22,920 nt of DNA from CADCTB01 sp035494015. Its GTDB lineage: Bacteria; Actinomycetota; Acidimicrobiia; Acidimicrobiales; AC-14. The notes under the pieces are model-generated. The model searched no databases, was not told where the DNA came from, and was given only the letters and a program-made list of their open reading frames with translations. This document shows positions 14,692-22,892 of this stretch, piece after piece; position 1 is the stretch's first letter, and every line of letters starts with the position of its first letter. Location: the NCBI GenBank assembly GCA_035494015.1, contig DATJHJ010000080.1, forward strand, positions 1 to 22,920. Direction: 5' to 3'. The translations under genes and the position numbers were made by a program.

Positions 14692-16085
14692 CACAGGAGC
14701 TCCTCCCGCATCCCGGCGCGAAACGCCAGCAGGTCGAGGAACCAGCCCACCACGTCCACCCACCCGGGTGCGACGTCGGCCAGGCCGGCGACGTCCACGG
14801 CCGGGTCCAGGCGGGCGCCCAGGTCCCCCAGCCGGGCCCGTAGGGTCGCCGCATCACCCCGGGGGCGACCAGGCTGGTGGGCGGCTTCGGCCACCCGGGT
14901 GACCACGGCCCGGCTCAGGTCCGTCCCCCACGGCGGCGGGCAGTGGTCGAGCAGGTCGAGGACGGCGGGGACGAGGCCGACCCGCCGGACCAGGTCGGTC
15001 GCGACCCGCTGCGCCTCGTCGTGGGGGAGGGCGCTGAGCAGGGCCGGCTTCTCGGCCCACGCGCCTCGCGCCAGGAGGGCGCGGGCCCACGGGACGTTCC
15101 CCTGGCGGACCGCCGCCGCCGCCCACGCCCGGCGCAGGAGGGGCGGCGGCTCGTGTTCGACGGCCTCCGGGGGCCAGACGTCCAGGGGGGTGGCGGCGAT
15201 GACCTGCTGCAGCCACCACGCCCGGGCCCCGGTCCCGGCGGGCGGCTTGGCCACGACGCCGTCGCGGACCATAGCCGGGTCGACCTCGGCCGGCAGGGTG
15301 ATCGTCAGGTCGGGCCCCACGAGGGCGCGAGCCCGCGCCGCCATTCGCCGGGCCAACCGTGATTCGGGCAGTCGCCAGAGCAGCTCGGCCGCCGCCTGGC
15401 GAACCTCCTTGCGCCGATCGTCGAGGGCGGCCTCCAGGAACGGCTCGTCGGCCATGGACAACCCGCTGGCCAGCGCGCCGACGAACACGGCCCGGTCCTC
15501 GCCGCTCTCCGTTGTCCAGGTCGACTCCACCAGGGCCCGGGCGGCGTCCGGATCCTCGGCCCGGATCCGGGCCAGCAAGAGCCGGCGGGCCGCCCGCGAC
15601 CCGGTCGTCCACCGCGTGCCGTCGGCCGCCCCCGCCCACGCCCACGGCGGGTTCAGTGCCGCGACCCACCGGCCCCGGTGGCCGATGACCGCCAGCGCCG
15701 CCTCCCGCACCGACGGCGCCGCGGTGGCCAGGTCGAGCAGGGCGGGCAACCGGTCGGGCGGGACCAGCTGCTTGGCGGCGGCGACCAGGGCCAGCCACTC
15801 CCGCAGCACGGGCCGGAAGCGGCCGTCGAGGATGGCGTCGAGCCGTTCCGCCGCGGCCGGCGAGCAGCGGGGCCGGTCCTCGGCGGGACTGGGCGGGGGC
15901 AGGGGCCCGGGATCGACTGGCGGCCGCCACCCGGCCTGCCGGTACAGGCCGAGCGCGGCCCCGCCCGCGAGCGCCCCGGCCTCCGGGTCGTCGGCGACGT
16001 CGACCGCGGGCAGAGGGACGGCCGGCGGCGGCCGCCGGGCCGTGCCCACCAGGGCGGCCGCCACCAGCTCGTCCCAACCGTTCAC
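14688..16085 (-). CDS. DUF5691-like helical repeat protein
   Basis: The protein has 465 residues, is soluble and almost entirely helical. It begins NGWDELVAAALVGTARRPPP, an opening typical of the DUF5691 family found next to SWIM and MoxR genes. The middle part reads like HEAT-type helical repeats (for example LEAALDDRRKEVRQAAAELLWRLP), suggesting a protein-binding scaffold. No catalytic motif is visible. Both ends overlap its neighbours by GTGA (16085-16082 with the SWIM gene, 14691-14688 with MoxR), so it is translated as part of the set. The function is unknown. The scaffold role is inferred from the repeat pattern. Confidence 0.82.
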   Translation of the reverse strand: MNGWDELVAAALVGTARRPPPAVPLPAVDVADDPEAGALAGGAALGLYRQAGWRPPVDPGPLPPPSPAEDRPRCSPAAAERLDAILDGRFRPVLREWLALVAAAKQLVPPDRLPALLDLATAAPSVREAALAVIGHRGRWVAALNPPWAWAGAADGTRWTTGSRAARRLLLARIRAEDPDAARALVESTWTTESGEDRAVFVGALASGLSMADEPFLEAALDDRRKEVRQAAAELLWRLPESRLARRMAARARALVGPDLTITLPAEVDPAMVRDGVVAKPPAGTGARAWWLQQVIAATPLDVWPPEAVEHEPPPLLRRAWAAAAVRQGNVPWARALLARGAWAEKPALLSALPHDEAQRVATDLVRRVGLVPAVLDLLDHCPPPWGTDLSRAVVTRVAEAAHQPGRPRGDAATLRARLGDLGARLDPAVDVAGLADVAPGWVDVVGWFLDLLAFRAGMREELLW

Positions 16086-17371
16086 GACAGGGGGACGAGG
16101 CGGCGGTCGGCCCACACGGCCAGCGGGCGCAGGCCCAGCTCCTGCCACTCGCCGGCCACGCCGACCGGCGCACCCCCCGACATGGCGGCGAGGGTCCACC
16201 ACTGCGCGTCGTCGAGCTGGAGGCGCACGGCCGCCCCCGAGACGTCCCGGGCCCACCAGCCGTCGTCCCGCGCCACCGGCACCACGTCGGACAGGACCAG
16301 CGGCAGGCGGTCGACCCAGGGGTTGGCGGCCAGGGCCCGGGCGTGGTCGGCCAGCCCGTCGCCGATCGTCGACACCCCGTGCCACTCGGCGATCGACGCC
16401 GCCGCTCCGTGCGCCCTGGCGACGAGGGCTCGCTGCGGCCAGGCCCCCGGGAAGAAGGCCAGGTCGGCGTCGACCTCGGTGCCGGGGACCAGGTCGGCCG
16501 GCAGGGGGGCGAAGGCGGGGACGGACTCCAGGATCAGCGCCGCCCGCCTGCTCTCGACCCCGAGCAGCCAGGTCCGCTGGATCCGGTACCGCTCCTCCTC
16601 GATCACGGCCCGGCCGACCACCTGCCACCGATCCCGCACCGCCGGCCCGGCCAGGACCTCCTGGCTGCTCCAGGACCACCCGGCGGCGGCGCGGGCGTCG
16701 GCCTGGGTGGCGGGGTCGAGGGTGTCGAATCGGGCCCACGCCCGGGTGAGCAGGTAGAGCCGCCCGGCCTGGGCCAGGAGCCGTCCGGGCCACCCCTCGC
16801 CGCTGCGGACGATGCCGGCCATGCGCCGGATCTGCCCGGCCGCCCCCGGGGCCTGGGCGTCGACCATGCGGGCGGCCACCTCGTCCCAGTAGCCGTACGG
16901 GCGGTGCTGGGCCGCGGCCAGGCCCTGGCGGACCAGGTCGCGCAGCCACAGGTCCAGCTCCTCCATGCCGGCCGCCACCCGGCCTGCCCGATCGGCGGCG
17001 CGCCGGGCCCGGGCCTCCCGGTCGACCTCCTTGCGCTCGCCGGCCCGCGCCGCCCGGTCGGCGCGCCCGGCCAGCCAGCGCACGACGTCGGCCGGCGGCT
17101 CGCCCGCGCCCACACACTCGGGGTGGCCGGCCCACAACAGCAGCAGGCCCAGGGCGTGCTTGCACGGGACCTTGCGGCTCGGGCAGCTGCAGGAGAACCC
17201 GGCGCCGGCCAGGTCGACGGCGACGTCGTAGCTTCGAATCCGGCCCCAAAGGGCCCGGTCGTCGTGGCCGGTCGACGACCACGCCCCCGGCGAGGCCAGG
17301 CCCCGTGCCGCGCTCACCGAGGCGGCGTCCGGGGCCAGGGCGGCGACCTGCTCGCTCGTCCACGTCAGCAT
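16082..17371 (-). CDS. SWIM zinc-finger protein (YehQ-like)
   Basis: The protein has 429 residues. The SWIM motif C61-x-C63-x6-C70-x-H72 (CSCPSRKVPCKH) near the N-terminus should bind one zinc. SWIM fingers bind DNA or protein. In this genomic setting they accompany MoxR and VWA genes. After the finger comes a charged Arg/Ala-rich coiled-coil-like region (about 100-150), then an alpha/beta C-terminal part containing WLRDLVRQGL and several Trp residues. The start is ATG 17371; the frame extends upstream but would run into the nuoC promoter. It is first in the five-gene leftward operon. A TACCCT box (17387-17382) lies ten bases before the ATG, so the leader is very short. Confidence 0.87.
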   Translation of the reverse strand: MLTWTSEQVAALAPDAASVSAARGLASPGAWSSTGHDDRALWGRIRSYDVAVDLAGAGFSCSCPSRKVPCKHALGLLLLWAGHPECVGAGEPPADVVRWLAGRADRAARAGERKEVDREARARRAADRAGRVAAGMEELDLWLRDLVRQGLAAAQHRPYGYWDEVAARMVDAQAPGAAGQIRRMAGIVRSGEGWPGRLLAQAGRLYLLTRAWARFDTLDPATQADARAAAGWSWSSQEVLAGPAVRDRWQVVGRAVIEEERYRIQRTWLLGVESRRAALILESVPAFAPLPADLVPGTEVDADLAFFPGAWPQRALVARAHGAAASIAEWHGVSTIGDGLADHARALAANPWVDRLPLVLSDVVPVARDDGWWARDVSGAAVRLQLDDAQWWTLAAMSGGAPVGVAGEWQELGLRPLAVWADRRLVPLS

Positions 17372-17413
17372 GCGGGACCACAGGGTAGAAGGCCGGGGTC
17401 TAATGTCGACCAC
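17372..17413. promoter_or_regulatory. 42-bp divergent promoter region between SWIM gene and nuoC
   Basis: On the plus strand, TAATGT (17401-17406) is followed by seven bases and then GTG 17414, the nuoC start. This is the spacing of a leaderless transcript, and there is no ribosome-binding site close to that GTG. On the minus strand, TACCCT (17387-17382) lies ten bases before the SWIM ATG. The two -10 boxes are only 13 bp apart, so -35 elements, if any, must lie inside the opposite gene's transcribed region. Confidence 0.4.
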
Positions 17414-17926
17414 GTGGACGAGGCCGACGCCGTACCGCCCGAGGAGGAGCCCGCCCTCATCCACGGCGCCGTGTCCGGCCTGTCATGCGGCCAGCTCGTC
17501 GTGTACCCGGACCGCGACCTGTACGTCGACATGGTCGGCTTCCTCTACGACGACGGCTACCGGATGTGCGTGGACCTGACGGGCGTCGATTACCTCTTCG
17601 ACCTCGACCGGCCCCTGCCCGCCGGCGTCACGCCCGAGCGCTTCGAGGTGGTGGTCAACCTCCTGTCGACCGAGACCCGCCAGCGCATCCGACTGCGGGT
17701 GCAGATTCCCGAGGAGGATCTGACCCTCCCGTCGATCTTCCTGCTGCACCCGGGCACGGAGGCCATGGAGCGGGAGACCTACGACATGTTCGGGATCGTG
17801 TTCACCGGGCACCCGGACCTGTCCCGCATCCTCATGCCCGACGACTGGGAGGGCCACCCGCTCCGCAAGGACTTCGGCGTCGGTCGCATCCCCGTCCAGT
17901 TCAAGGGGGCACCTCCGGCACGATGA
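17414..17926 (+). CDS. nuoC: NADH-quinone oxidoreductase subunit C
   Basis: The protein has 170 residues of the 30-kDa subunit family. The signature ERETYDMFGIVFTGHPDLSR is followed by ILMPDDWEGHPLRKDF, the most conserved part of NuoC. The N-terminus (YPDRDLYVDMVGFLYDDGYRMCVDLTGVDYL) matches the family's first half. GTG 17414 is used; an acidic 14-residue leader precedes the conserved region. The frame is also open upstream, but that part is only the shadow of the opposing SWIM gene. It is a peripheral-arm subunit next to NuoD and NuoB. Its TGA overlaps the nuoD ATG (ATGA, 17923-17926). Confidence 0.95.
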   Translation: MDEADAVPPEEEPALIHGAVSGLSCGQLVVYPDRDLYVDMVGFLYDDGYRMCVDLTGVDYLFDLDRPLPAGVTPERFEVVVNLLSTETRQRIRLRVQIPEEDLTLPSIFLLHPGTEAMERETYDMFGIVFTGHPDLSRILMPDDWEGHPLRKDFGVGRIPVQFKGAPPAR

Positions 17927-19233
17927 CGGACCTGATCGGCGAGACCTCAGAGGGGGCGCAGGAGCTGCTGCCCAAGGCCCGTACCGGTGGGGCCGAGTAC
18001 ATGCGGGAGCTGGGGTCGGTGCTGCGCATCCCCAACCTGCCCGAAGGGGTCGAGGAGGTTGCCACCGACGACGACACCATGATCCTCAACATGGGCCCGC
18101 AGCACCCGAGCACCCACGGGGTCCTGCGGGTGATGCTCGAGCTCCAGGGCGAGACCGTCCTGCGGTCCAAGCCGATCATCGGCTACCTGCACACCGGCAT
18201 GGAGAAGACCGGCGAGGAGCTGACCTACCTCCAGGGCCCCACCAACGTCACTCGCATGGACTACGTCTCGCCGCTGTTCAACGAGCTGGTGTTCTCGCTG
18301 GCCACCGAGAAGCTGCTCGACGTCGAGATCCCCCCCCGGGCCACCTGGATCCGGATGCTCATGTGCGAGCTGAACCGGATGTCGTCGCAGTTCCTGTGGC
18401 TGGCCACCAACGGCATGGACCTCGGTGCGGTGTCCATGATGATCTACGGCTTCCGCGAGCGCGAGTCGATCCTGGCCTTCTTCGAGAAGGTCACCGGGTT
18501 GCGGATGAACCACAACTACATCCGCCCGGGCGGGGTCGCCGCCGACCTCCCGGGCGGCTGGCGGGACGACGTGCTGCGCCTGCTGGAGATGTTCCCCGAG
18601 CGCCTGGACGAGTACGACACCCTCCTTACCGGCCAGCCCATCTGGCAGGAGCGGACGCAGGGTGTGGGCATCCTCACCACCGAGGAGTGCCTGGCCCTGG
18701 GCGTGACCGGGCCCCTCCTGCGCTCGACCGGCCTGCCCTGGGACCTGCGCAAGGACGAGCCGTACCTGTACTACGACCAGCTCGACTTCGACGTGATCGT
18801 CGGCACCTACGGCGACAGCTTCGACCGCTACGCCATCCGGCTCAACGAGATCCGCGAGTCGATGAAGATGGTCCGCCAGATCCTCGACCAGATGCCGGCC
18901 GGTGACTACAAGGTCCAGGACAAGAAGGTGACCCCGCCGCCCCGGCACCGCATCGACGAGTCCATGGAAGCCCTCATCCACCACTTCAAGATCTTCACCG
19001 AGGGGTTCCGGGTGCCCGAGGGCGAGGTCTACGTGGCCGTCGAGTCGCCCCGGGGCGAGCTGGGCTGTTACATCGTGTCCGACGGCAGCGCCAAGCCCTA
19101 CCGCATGCACATCCGCGGCCCGTCCTTCGTCAACCTGCAAGCCCTCCCCCACATGGTGCGTGGCGGCCTGGTGGCCGACGCCGTCGCCGCCATCTCCAGC
19201 ATCGACCCCATCATGGGCGAGGTCGACCGGTAG
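17923..19233 (+). CDS. nuoD: NADH-quinone oxidoreductase subunit D
   Basis: The protein has 436 residues of the 49-kDa subunit family. It builds the quinone-binding pocket with NuoB. Hallmarks are MGPQHPSTHGVLR (near residue 52, including the quinone-contacting His), IGYLHTGMEKTGEELTYLQ (with the quinone-site Tyr) and the C-terminal SIDPIMGEVDR. ELNRMSSQFLWL and ESPRGELGCY are also typical. A 45-residue N-terminal extension precedes the conserved start. The gene is complete. nuoE, nuoF and nuoG, which normally follow, are absent. A strong hairpin and an opposing transporter operon come directly after. Confidence 0.97.
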   Translation: MTDLIGETSEGAQELLPKARTGGAEYMRELGSVLRIPNLPEGVEEVATDDDTMILNMGPQHPSTHGVLRVMLELQGETVLRSKPIIGYLHTGMEKTGEELTYLQGPTNVTRMDYVSPLFNELVFSLATEKLLDVEIPPRATWIRMLMCELNRMSSQFLWLATNGMDLGAVSMMIYGFRERESILAFFEKVTGLRMNHNYIRPGGVAADLPGGWRDDVLRLLEMFPERLDEYDTLLTGQPIWQERTQGVGILTTEECLALGVTGPLLRSTGLPWDLRKDEPYLYYDQLDFDVIVGTYGDSFDRYAIRLNEIRESMKMVRQILDQMPAGDYKVQDKKVTPPPRHRIDESMEALIHHFKIFTEGFRVPEGEVYVAVESPRGELGCYIVSDGSAKPYRMHIRGPSFVNLQALPHMVRGGLVADAVAAISSIDPIMGEVDR

Positions 19234-19238
19234 TTCTG

Positions 19239-19275
19239 TGTGAGTTGAGCTACCGCTGCGGTAGCTGAACTCACA
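19239..19275. terminator. bidirectional terminator hairpin
   Basis: The arms 19239-19255 and 19259-19275 are complementary over 17 bp with one mismatch around a 3-base CTG loop. There is no long T-run on either strand. It lies between the convergent nuoD and permease genes, and the permease stop (19273-19271) is inside the right arm. It should end transcripts from both sides. Confidence 0.8.
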
Positions 19276-20209
19276 AAGACCGTCGCCGGCGCCGCAGGCG
19301 GCGGCGGACCGAACCCGACGCGTTGAGCACGTCGTTCAGGGCGTCGCTCATCAGGTTGATGCCGAGGACGGCGACGGCGATGGCCAGCCCGGGGAAGACC
19401 GACATCCACCAGGCCACCCGCAGGAACCGCTGGGCGTTGCTGACCAGGTAGCCCCAGCTCATCACGCTGGGGTCGCCCAGGCCGAGGAAGCTGAGGCTCG
19501 CTTCGAGGAGGATGACCCGGGAACCGGTCAGGGCCAGGACGACCAGGGCGGTGGGCAGGACGTTGGGCAGGACGTGGCGAGTGAGGATGCGCAGGTCGGT
19601 GGCGCCGACGGAGCGGGCGGCGTCGACGTACTCCCGGTCCCGCAGCGACAGCACCTCGGACCGCACGACGCGAGCCAGGCTGGGCCACGAGGTCAGGGCC
19701 AGCACGTAGATGAGGTTGTCCACCCCGGCGCCGAACAGGGCGATGATCAGCAGGACCAGGAAGAACCGGGGGATGGCCTGGAACAGCTCGGTGATCCGCA
19801 TCAGGACGTCGTCGACCCAGCCTCCCCGGTAGCCGGCGACGATCCCGACGGCCAGGCCCAGCACCGAGGCGATGGCGGTCACGCCCAGCACGACCACCAT
19901 CGACGTCCGGGCACCGTGGACGACGGCGCCCAGCATGTCCCGGCCCAGGTTGTCAGTGCCCATGAGGTGGGCCCGGGACGGGGCCAGGAGGGGGCCGGCG
20001 ACGGTCCGGAACGGATCCGACGGGGCGATCACGCCCGCCAGTACCGCCGACCCCACCACCACGCCCGTCAGGACCAGGCCGACGACGCCGGCGGGGTGCC
20101 GGAGGAACCGGCGGGCCGCCGTCCGCCAGCGGGCCGGCGCCTCGCGCTCGACCGCCGGGCCTCCGGGCGGCAGCGCCAGGTCAGCGGTAGCGGATGCGGG
20201 GATCGACAC
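19271..20209 (-). CDS. peptide/nickel-type ABC transporter permease, DppC-like
   Basis: The protein has 312 residues. A soluble N-terminus is followed by a first membrane helix (about 41-62), then GTDNLGRDMLGAVVHGARTS, the DppC/OppC signature. The permease core of about five more helices follows. The EAA loop that contacts the ATPase is EYVDAARSVGATDLRILTRHVLPN. A polyarginine C-terminus is unusual. It starts at a GTG inside the DppB-like gene (29-bp overlap), indicating translational coupling. It forms a heterodimer with the other permease. Substrate cannot be told from the permease. Confidence 0.94.
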   Translation of the reverse strand: MSIPASATADLALPPGGPAVEREAPARWRTAARRFLRHPAGVVGLVLTGVVVGSAVLAGVIAPSDPFRTVAGPLLAPSRAHLMGTDNLGRDMLGAVVHGARTSMVVVLGVTAIASVLGLAVGIVAGYRGGWVDDVLMRITELFQAIPRFFLVLLIIALFGAGVDNLIYVLALTSWPSLARVVRSEVLSLRDREYVDAARSVGATDLRILTRHVLPNVLPTALVVLALTGSRVILLEASLSFLGLGDPSVMSWGYLVSNAQRFLRVAWWMSVFPGLAIAVAVLGINLMSDALNDVLNASGSVRRRLRRRRRSL

Positions 20210-21146
20210 GGGCGTAGACGAGGTCGGTGACCAGGTTGGCGACCACCAACGAGAAGGCGACGAGCAGGACCATGCCGAGCAGGACGGGGTGGTCGCGGGT
20301 CTGGGCCGCCGACAGGACCAGCCGGCCCAGGCCGGGCCAACCGAAGACGGTCTCCACCAGCACCGCGCCCGAGAACAGGAACCCGATCCGGCTGCCGACC
20401 ACGGTGACCACCGGCAGCAGGGCGTTGCGCAGGGCGTGGCGGACCAGCGCCGCCGACTCCGAGAGCCCCTTGGCCTGCGCGGTGCGTACGTAGTCGCGGC
20501 CCATCTCGTTGAGGATCCCGGTGCGGGCGATGCGGCTGACCAGGGCGACCTCGGAGGCGGCCAGCACGCCCGCGGGCAGGACCAGGTGGCGGGCCACGTC
20601 GCCCCAATGGGCCAGGCCGGTGTAGGAGGCCCGGGCCGTCGTCATCCCCTGGATCGGGAACCAGCCGGTCTTGAAGGCGATGGTCAGCATGGCCAGCTGG
20701 GCCAGCCAGAAGACCGGGAGGGCGTAGCCGACCAGGGCGATGGTGCTCATGGTCAGGTCGAAGGGCCCGAACGGCCGGCGGGCGGCCAGCGCGCCCAGGG
20801 CGATCCCGCCGACCGTCGACAGCACCAGGGCCGACCCCATCAGCAGCATGGTGGCGGGGATGCGCTCGGCGATGAGGGTCGACACCCGCTCACCCTGGAC
20901 GTACGACACGCCGAGGTCGCCCCGGAAGACGTCGTGGGAGTAGGTGAGGAACTGCTCGGGGAGGGGCCGGTCGAGCCCGAACTTGGCCCGCATGAAGTCG
21001 TAGTACGCCTGGTCGCCGCTCTCGCCGGCCACCGCAACCACCGGGTCCCCGGGGGCGAAGTGGACCACGGCGAAGGTGACGATCAGGATGCTCGCCACCG
21101 CCGGCAGCACCTGCAGCAGCCGGCGGATGACGTAGCGCCTCGTCAC
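20181..21146 (-). CDS. peptide/nickel-type ABC transporter permease, DppB-like
   Basis: The protein has 321 residues. RRLLQVLPAVASILIVTFAVVHFAPGDP opens the protein, typical of DppB/OppB. FGLDRPLPEQFLTY and GDLGVSYVQGERV follow, then the six-helix core. The EAA loop is DYVRTAQAKGLSESAALVRHALRN. The end VYARVDPRIRY matches the family. GTG start, three bases after the binding-protein stop. It is the second gene of a leftward binding protein - DppB - DppC operon. No ATPase genes (DppD/DppF) are present before the terminator, so the pump depends on ATPases encoded elsewhere or upstream of the window. Confidence 0.94.
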   Translation of the reverse strand: MTRRYVIRRLLQVLPAVASILIVTFAVVHFAPGDPVVAVAGESGDQAYYDFMRAKFGLDRPLPEQFLTYSHDVFRGDLGVSYVQGERVSTLIAERIPATMLLMGSALVLSTVGGIALGALAARRPFGPFDLTMSTIALVGYALPVFWLAQLAMLTIAFKTGWFPIQGMTTARASYTGLAHWGDVARHLVLPAGVLAASEVALVSRIARTGILNEMGRDYVRTAQAKGLSESAALVRHALRNALLPVVTVVGSRIGFLFSGAVLVETVFGWPGLGRLVLSAAQTRDHPVLLGMVLLVAFSLVVANLVTDLVYARVDPRIRYR

Positions 21147-21149
21147 GGG

Positions 21150-22841
21150 CTACTTCTTACAGAACGCTCCCTCGGCGAAGAGCCCGGTGTTCTCCTGGTT
21201 GAAGCCGCTGCAGTTGGCGTTGAACGCGCGCAGGTTGATGGTCTCGGCCAGCCACAGGTACGGGAGGTCGCGGACGGCGATCTCCTGGATCTGGCGGTAG
21301 ATGGGGCTCCGCTTGGCGGGGTCGGGCTCGCGGGCGGCCTGGTCGAGCAGGGTGTCGACCTGGGGGTTGCTGTAGCCGGCCCCGTTGCTGAAGGCGGTGG
21401 AGCCGATCTGCTTCGAGTCGTACTGGCGGCGGACGCCGATCTCGGGGTCGTCGCCGTTGCAGTACGAGGCGGCCGAGGTGTCGAAGTCCCGCTTGGTGAA
21501 GACGTCGGACGACAGGGTGGCGTTGTCCTGGGTCTTGACCGTCAGGTCGATCCCGACGTCCTTGAGCTGGCCCCGCAGCTGCTCGCCGTAGGTGGTCTGG
21601 TCGCCCACGAAGCCGTGATAGTCGATCTTGAACTCGGTCCCGTCGGGCACGCCCTGCACACCCCGGGCCACACGGGTCCCCTTGCCCTCGTCCTTCCAGC
21701 CGGCCGAGTCGAGCAGGCTCTTGGCCCGGTTGACGTCGTAGGTCGGCAGGCCGATGCCGGTGGCGTGGGCGAAGGTGATGCCGCTGGAGATGGGGGCGTC
21801 GGCCACCTTGCCCTGGCCGAACTGGACGTTCTGGAACGCCTGCTGGCGGTTCACCGCCGCCCAGATGGCCTGGCGGGTGCGCAGGTCGGTGAGGAACGGC
21901 GTACGGCCGGCAGCCGGCTTCAGGTTGAAGATGACCGTGGTGATGCAGTTGCCGCCGCCGGAGCCGCGGGGGGCGGGCGCGGTGGCCAGGGCCTTGTTCT
22001 TGCTGATGCGGTCGACGTCGGGCCCGGGGACGGCACCGATCCAGTCGACCTCCTTGTTCTCCAGGGCCAGGACCTGGGTCTCGGGGTCGGGGATCACCCG
22101 CTCGACCATGCCGTCGAGGTAGGGCTGGCCGGACCGGAAGTAGTTCGGGTTCCGCGACATGCGGATCTCGTTGATGTTGTACGAGTCGAGCTTGAACGGG
22201 CCGGTGCCGATGGGTGCCTTGTTGGCCGGGCAGCCGGCGACGGTGGAGATGTCGGCGCAGCCCTCGTACACGTGCTTGGGGATGATCGGCGCTTCGGTCA
22301 CGTTCAGCTGCTGCAGGAGCGGGGCGTACGGCTGCGGGAACCGGAAGATCACCGTGAGCGGGTCGGGCGTCTCCAGGGTCAGGCCGGCCGAGCCCATCGA
22401 CGCCTTGGTCCGGGAGTGGAAGGGGAGCAGGGCCTTCTCGAAGCTGAACTTCACGTCGTCGGACGTGAACGGCTCGCCGTCGTGCCACTTCACCCCGCTG
22501 CGCAGGGTGAACGTGTAGGACGTGCCGCCGCCCCCGACCGTCCACTTCTCGGCCAGCTCAGGGGTGATCTTGCCGTCCGACCCCCAGCCCACCAGGCCGT
22601 TGAACATCATCTCCGAGGCGGTGTGGACCCCGCCGTTGGAGGTGACCGCCGGGTTGAGGCTGCCCGGGTCGGCGCTGATGGCGACGACGAGGGTGCCCCC
22701 GCGGGTCGGCTGGGCAACACCGGTCGTGACGGTCGTCGCAGCCGCCCCGCCCGCGTCGGACGAGCCCTTGTCGCTGCCGCCGCCGCACGCGGTGGCGACG
22801 ACCGTCATGGTCAGGACGGCCAGAAGCATCCGCCTCTTCAT
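21150..22841 (-). CDS. family 5 extracellular solute-binding lipoprotein
   Basis: The protein has 563 residues. The signal peptide MKRRMLLAVLTMTVVATAC ends in a lipobox with Cys19 as the lipid anchor, followed by a Gly/Ser-rich tether. Mature-part landmarks of SBP family 5 are GGTLVVAISADPGSLNP, the SGVKWHDGEPFTSDDVKFSFE segment, and TGPFKLDSYN with NPNYF. The protein captures peptides or related solutes outside the membrane and delivers them to the two permeases downstream. GGGGGAG six bases before the ATG supports the start. Substrate is not predictable from sequence; the family includes peptide, nickel and sugar binders. Confidence 0.95.
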   Translation of the reverse strand: MKRRMLLAVLTMTVVATACGGGSDKGSSDAGGAAATTVTTGVAQPTRGGTLVVAISADPGSLNPAVTSNGGVHTASEMMFNGLVGWGSDGKITPELAEKWTVGGGGTSYTFTLRSGVKWHDGEPFTSDDVKFSFEKALLPFHSRTKASMGSAGLTLETPDPLTVIFRFPQPYAPLLQQLNVTEAPIIPKHVYEGCADISTVAGCPANKAPIGTGPFKLDSYNINEIRMSRNPNYFRSGQPYLDGMVERVIPDPETQVLALENKEVDWIGAVPGPDVDRISKNKALATAPAPRGSGGGNCITTVIFNLKPAAGRTPFLTDLRTRQAIWAAVNRQQAFQNVQFGQGKVADAPISSGITFAHATGIGLPTYDVNRAKSLLDSAGWKDEGKGTRVARGVQGVPDGTEFKIDYHGFVGDQTTYGEQLRGQLKDVGIDLTVKTQDNATLSSDVFTKRDFDTSAASYCNGDDPEIGVRRQYDSKQIGSTAFSNGAGYSNPQVDTLLDQAAREPDPAKRSPIYRQIQEIAVRDLPYLWLAETINLRAFNANCSGFNQENTGLFAEGAFCKK

Positions 22842-22892
22842 TGGTACTCCCCCAGAGTCATCGGCACTGCCCGGCCGACCGTACTACCTGGG

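Noticed and set aside
13783..16749. A 988-codon open frame on the plus strand
   Set aside because: It lies wholly opposite the DUF5691, MoxR and SWIM genes. Its translation is low-complexity Arg/Pro/Gly, as expected for a shadow frame in very GC-rich DNA.
16343..17413. N-terminal extension of nuoC
   Set aside because: The frame stays open upstream, but it is opposite the SWIM gene and low-complexity. NuoC family length fits a start at 17414.
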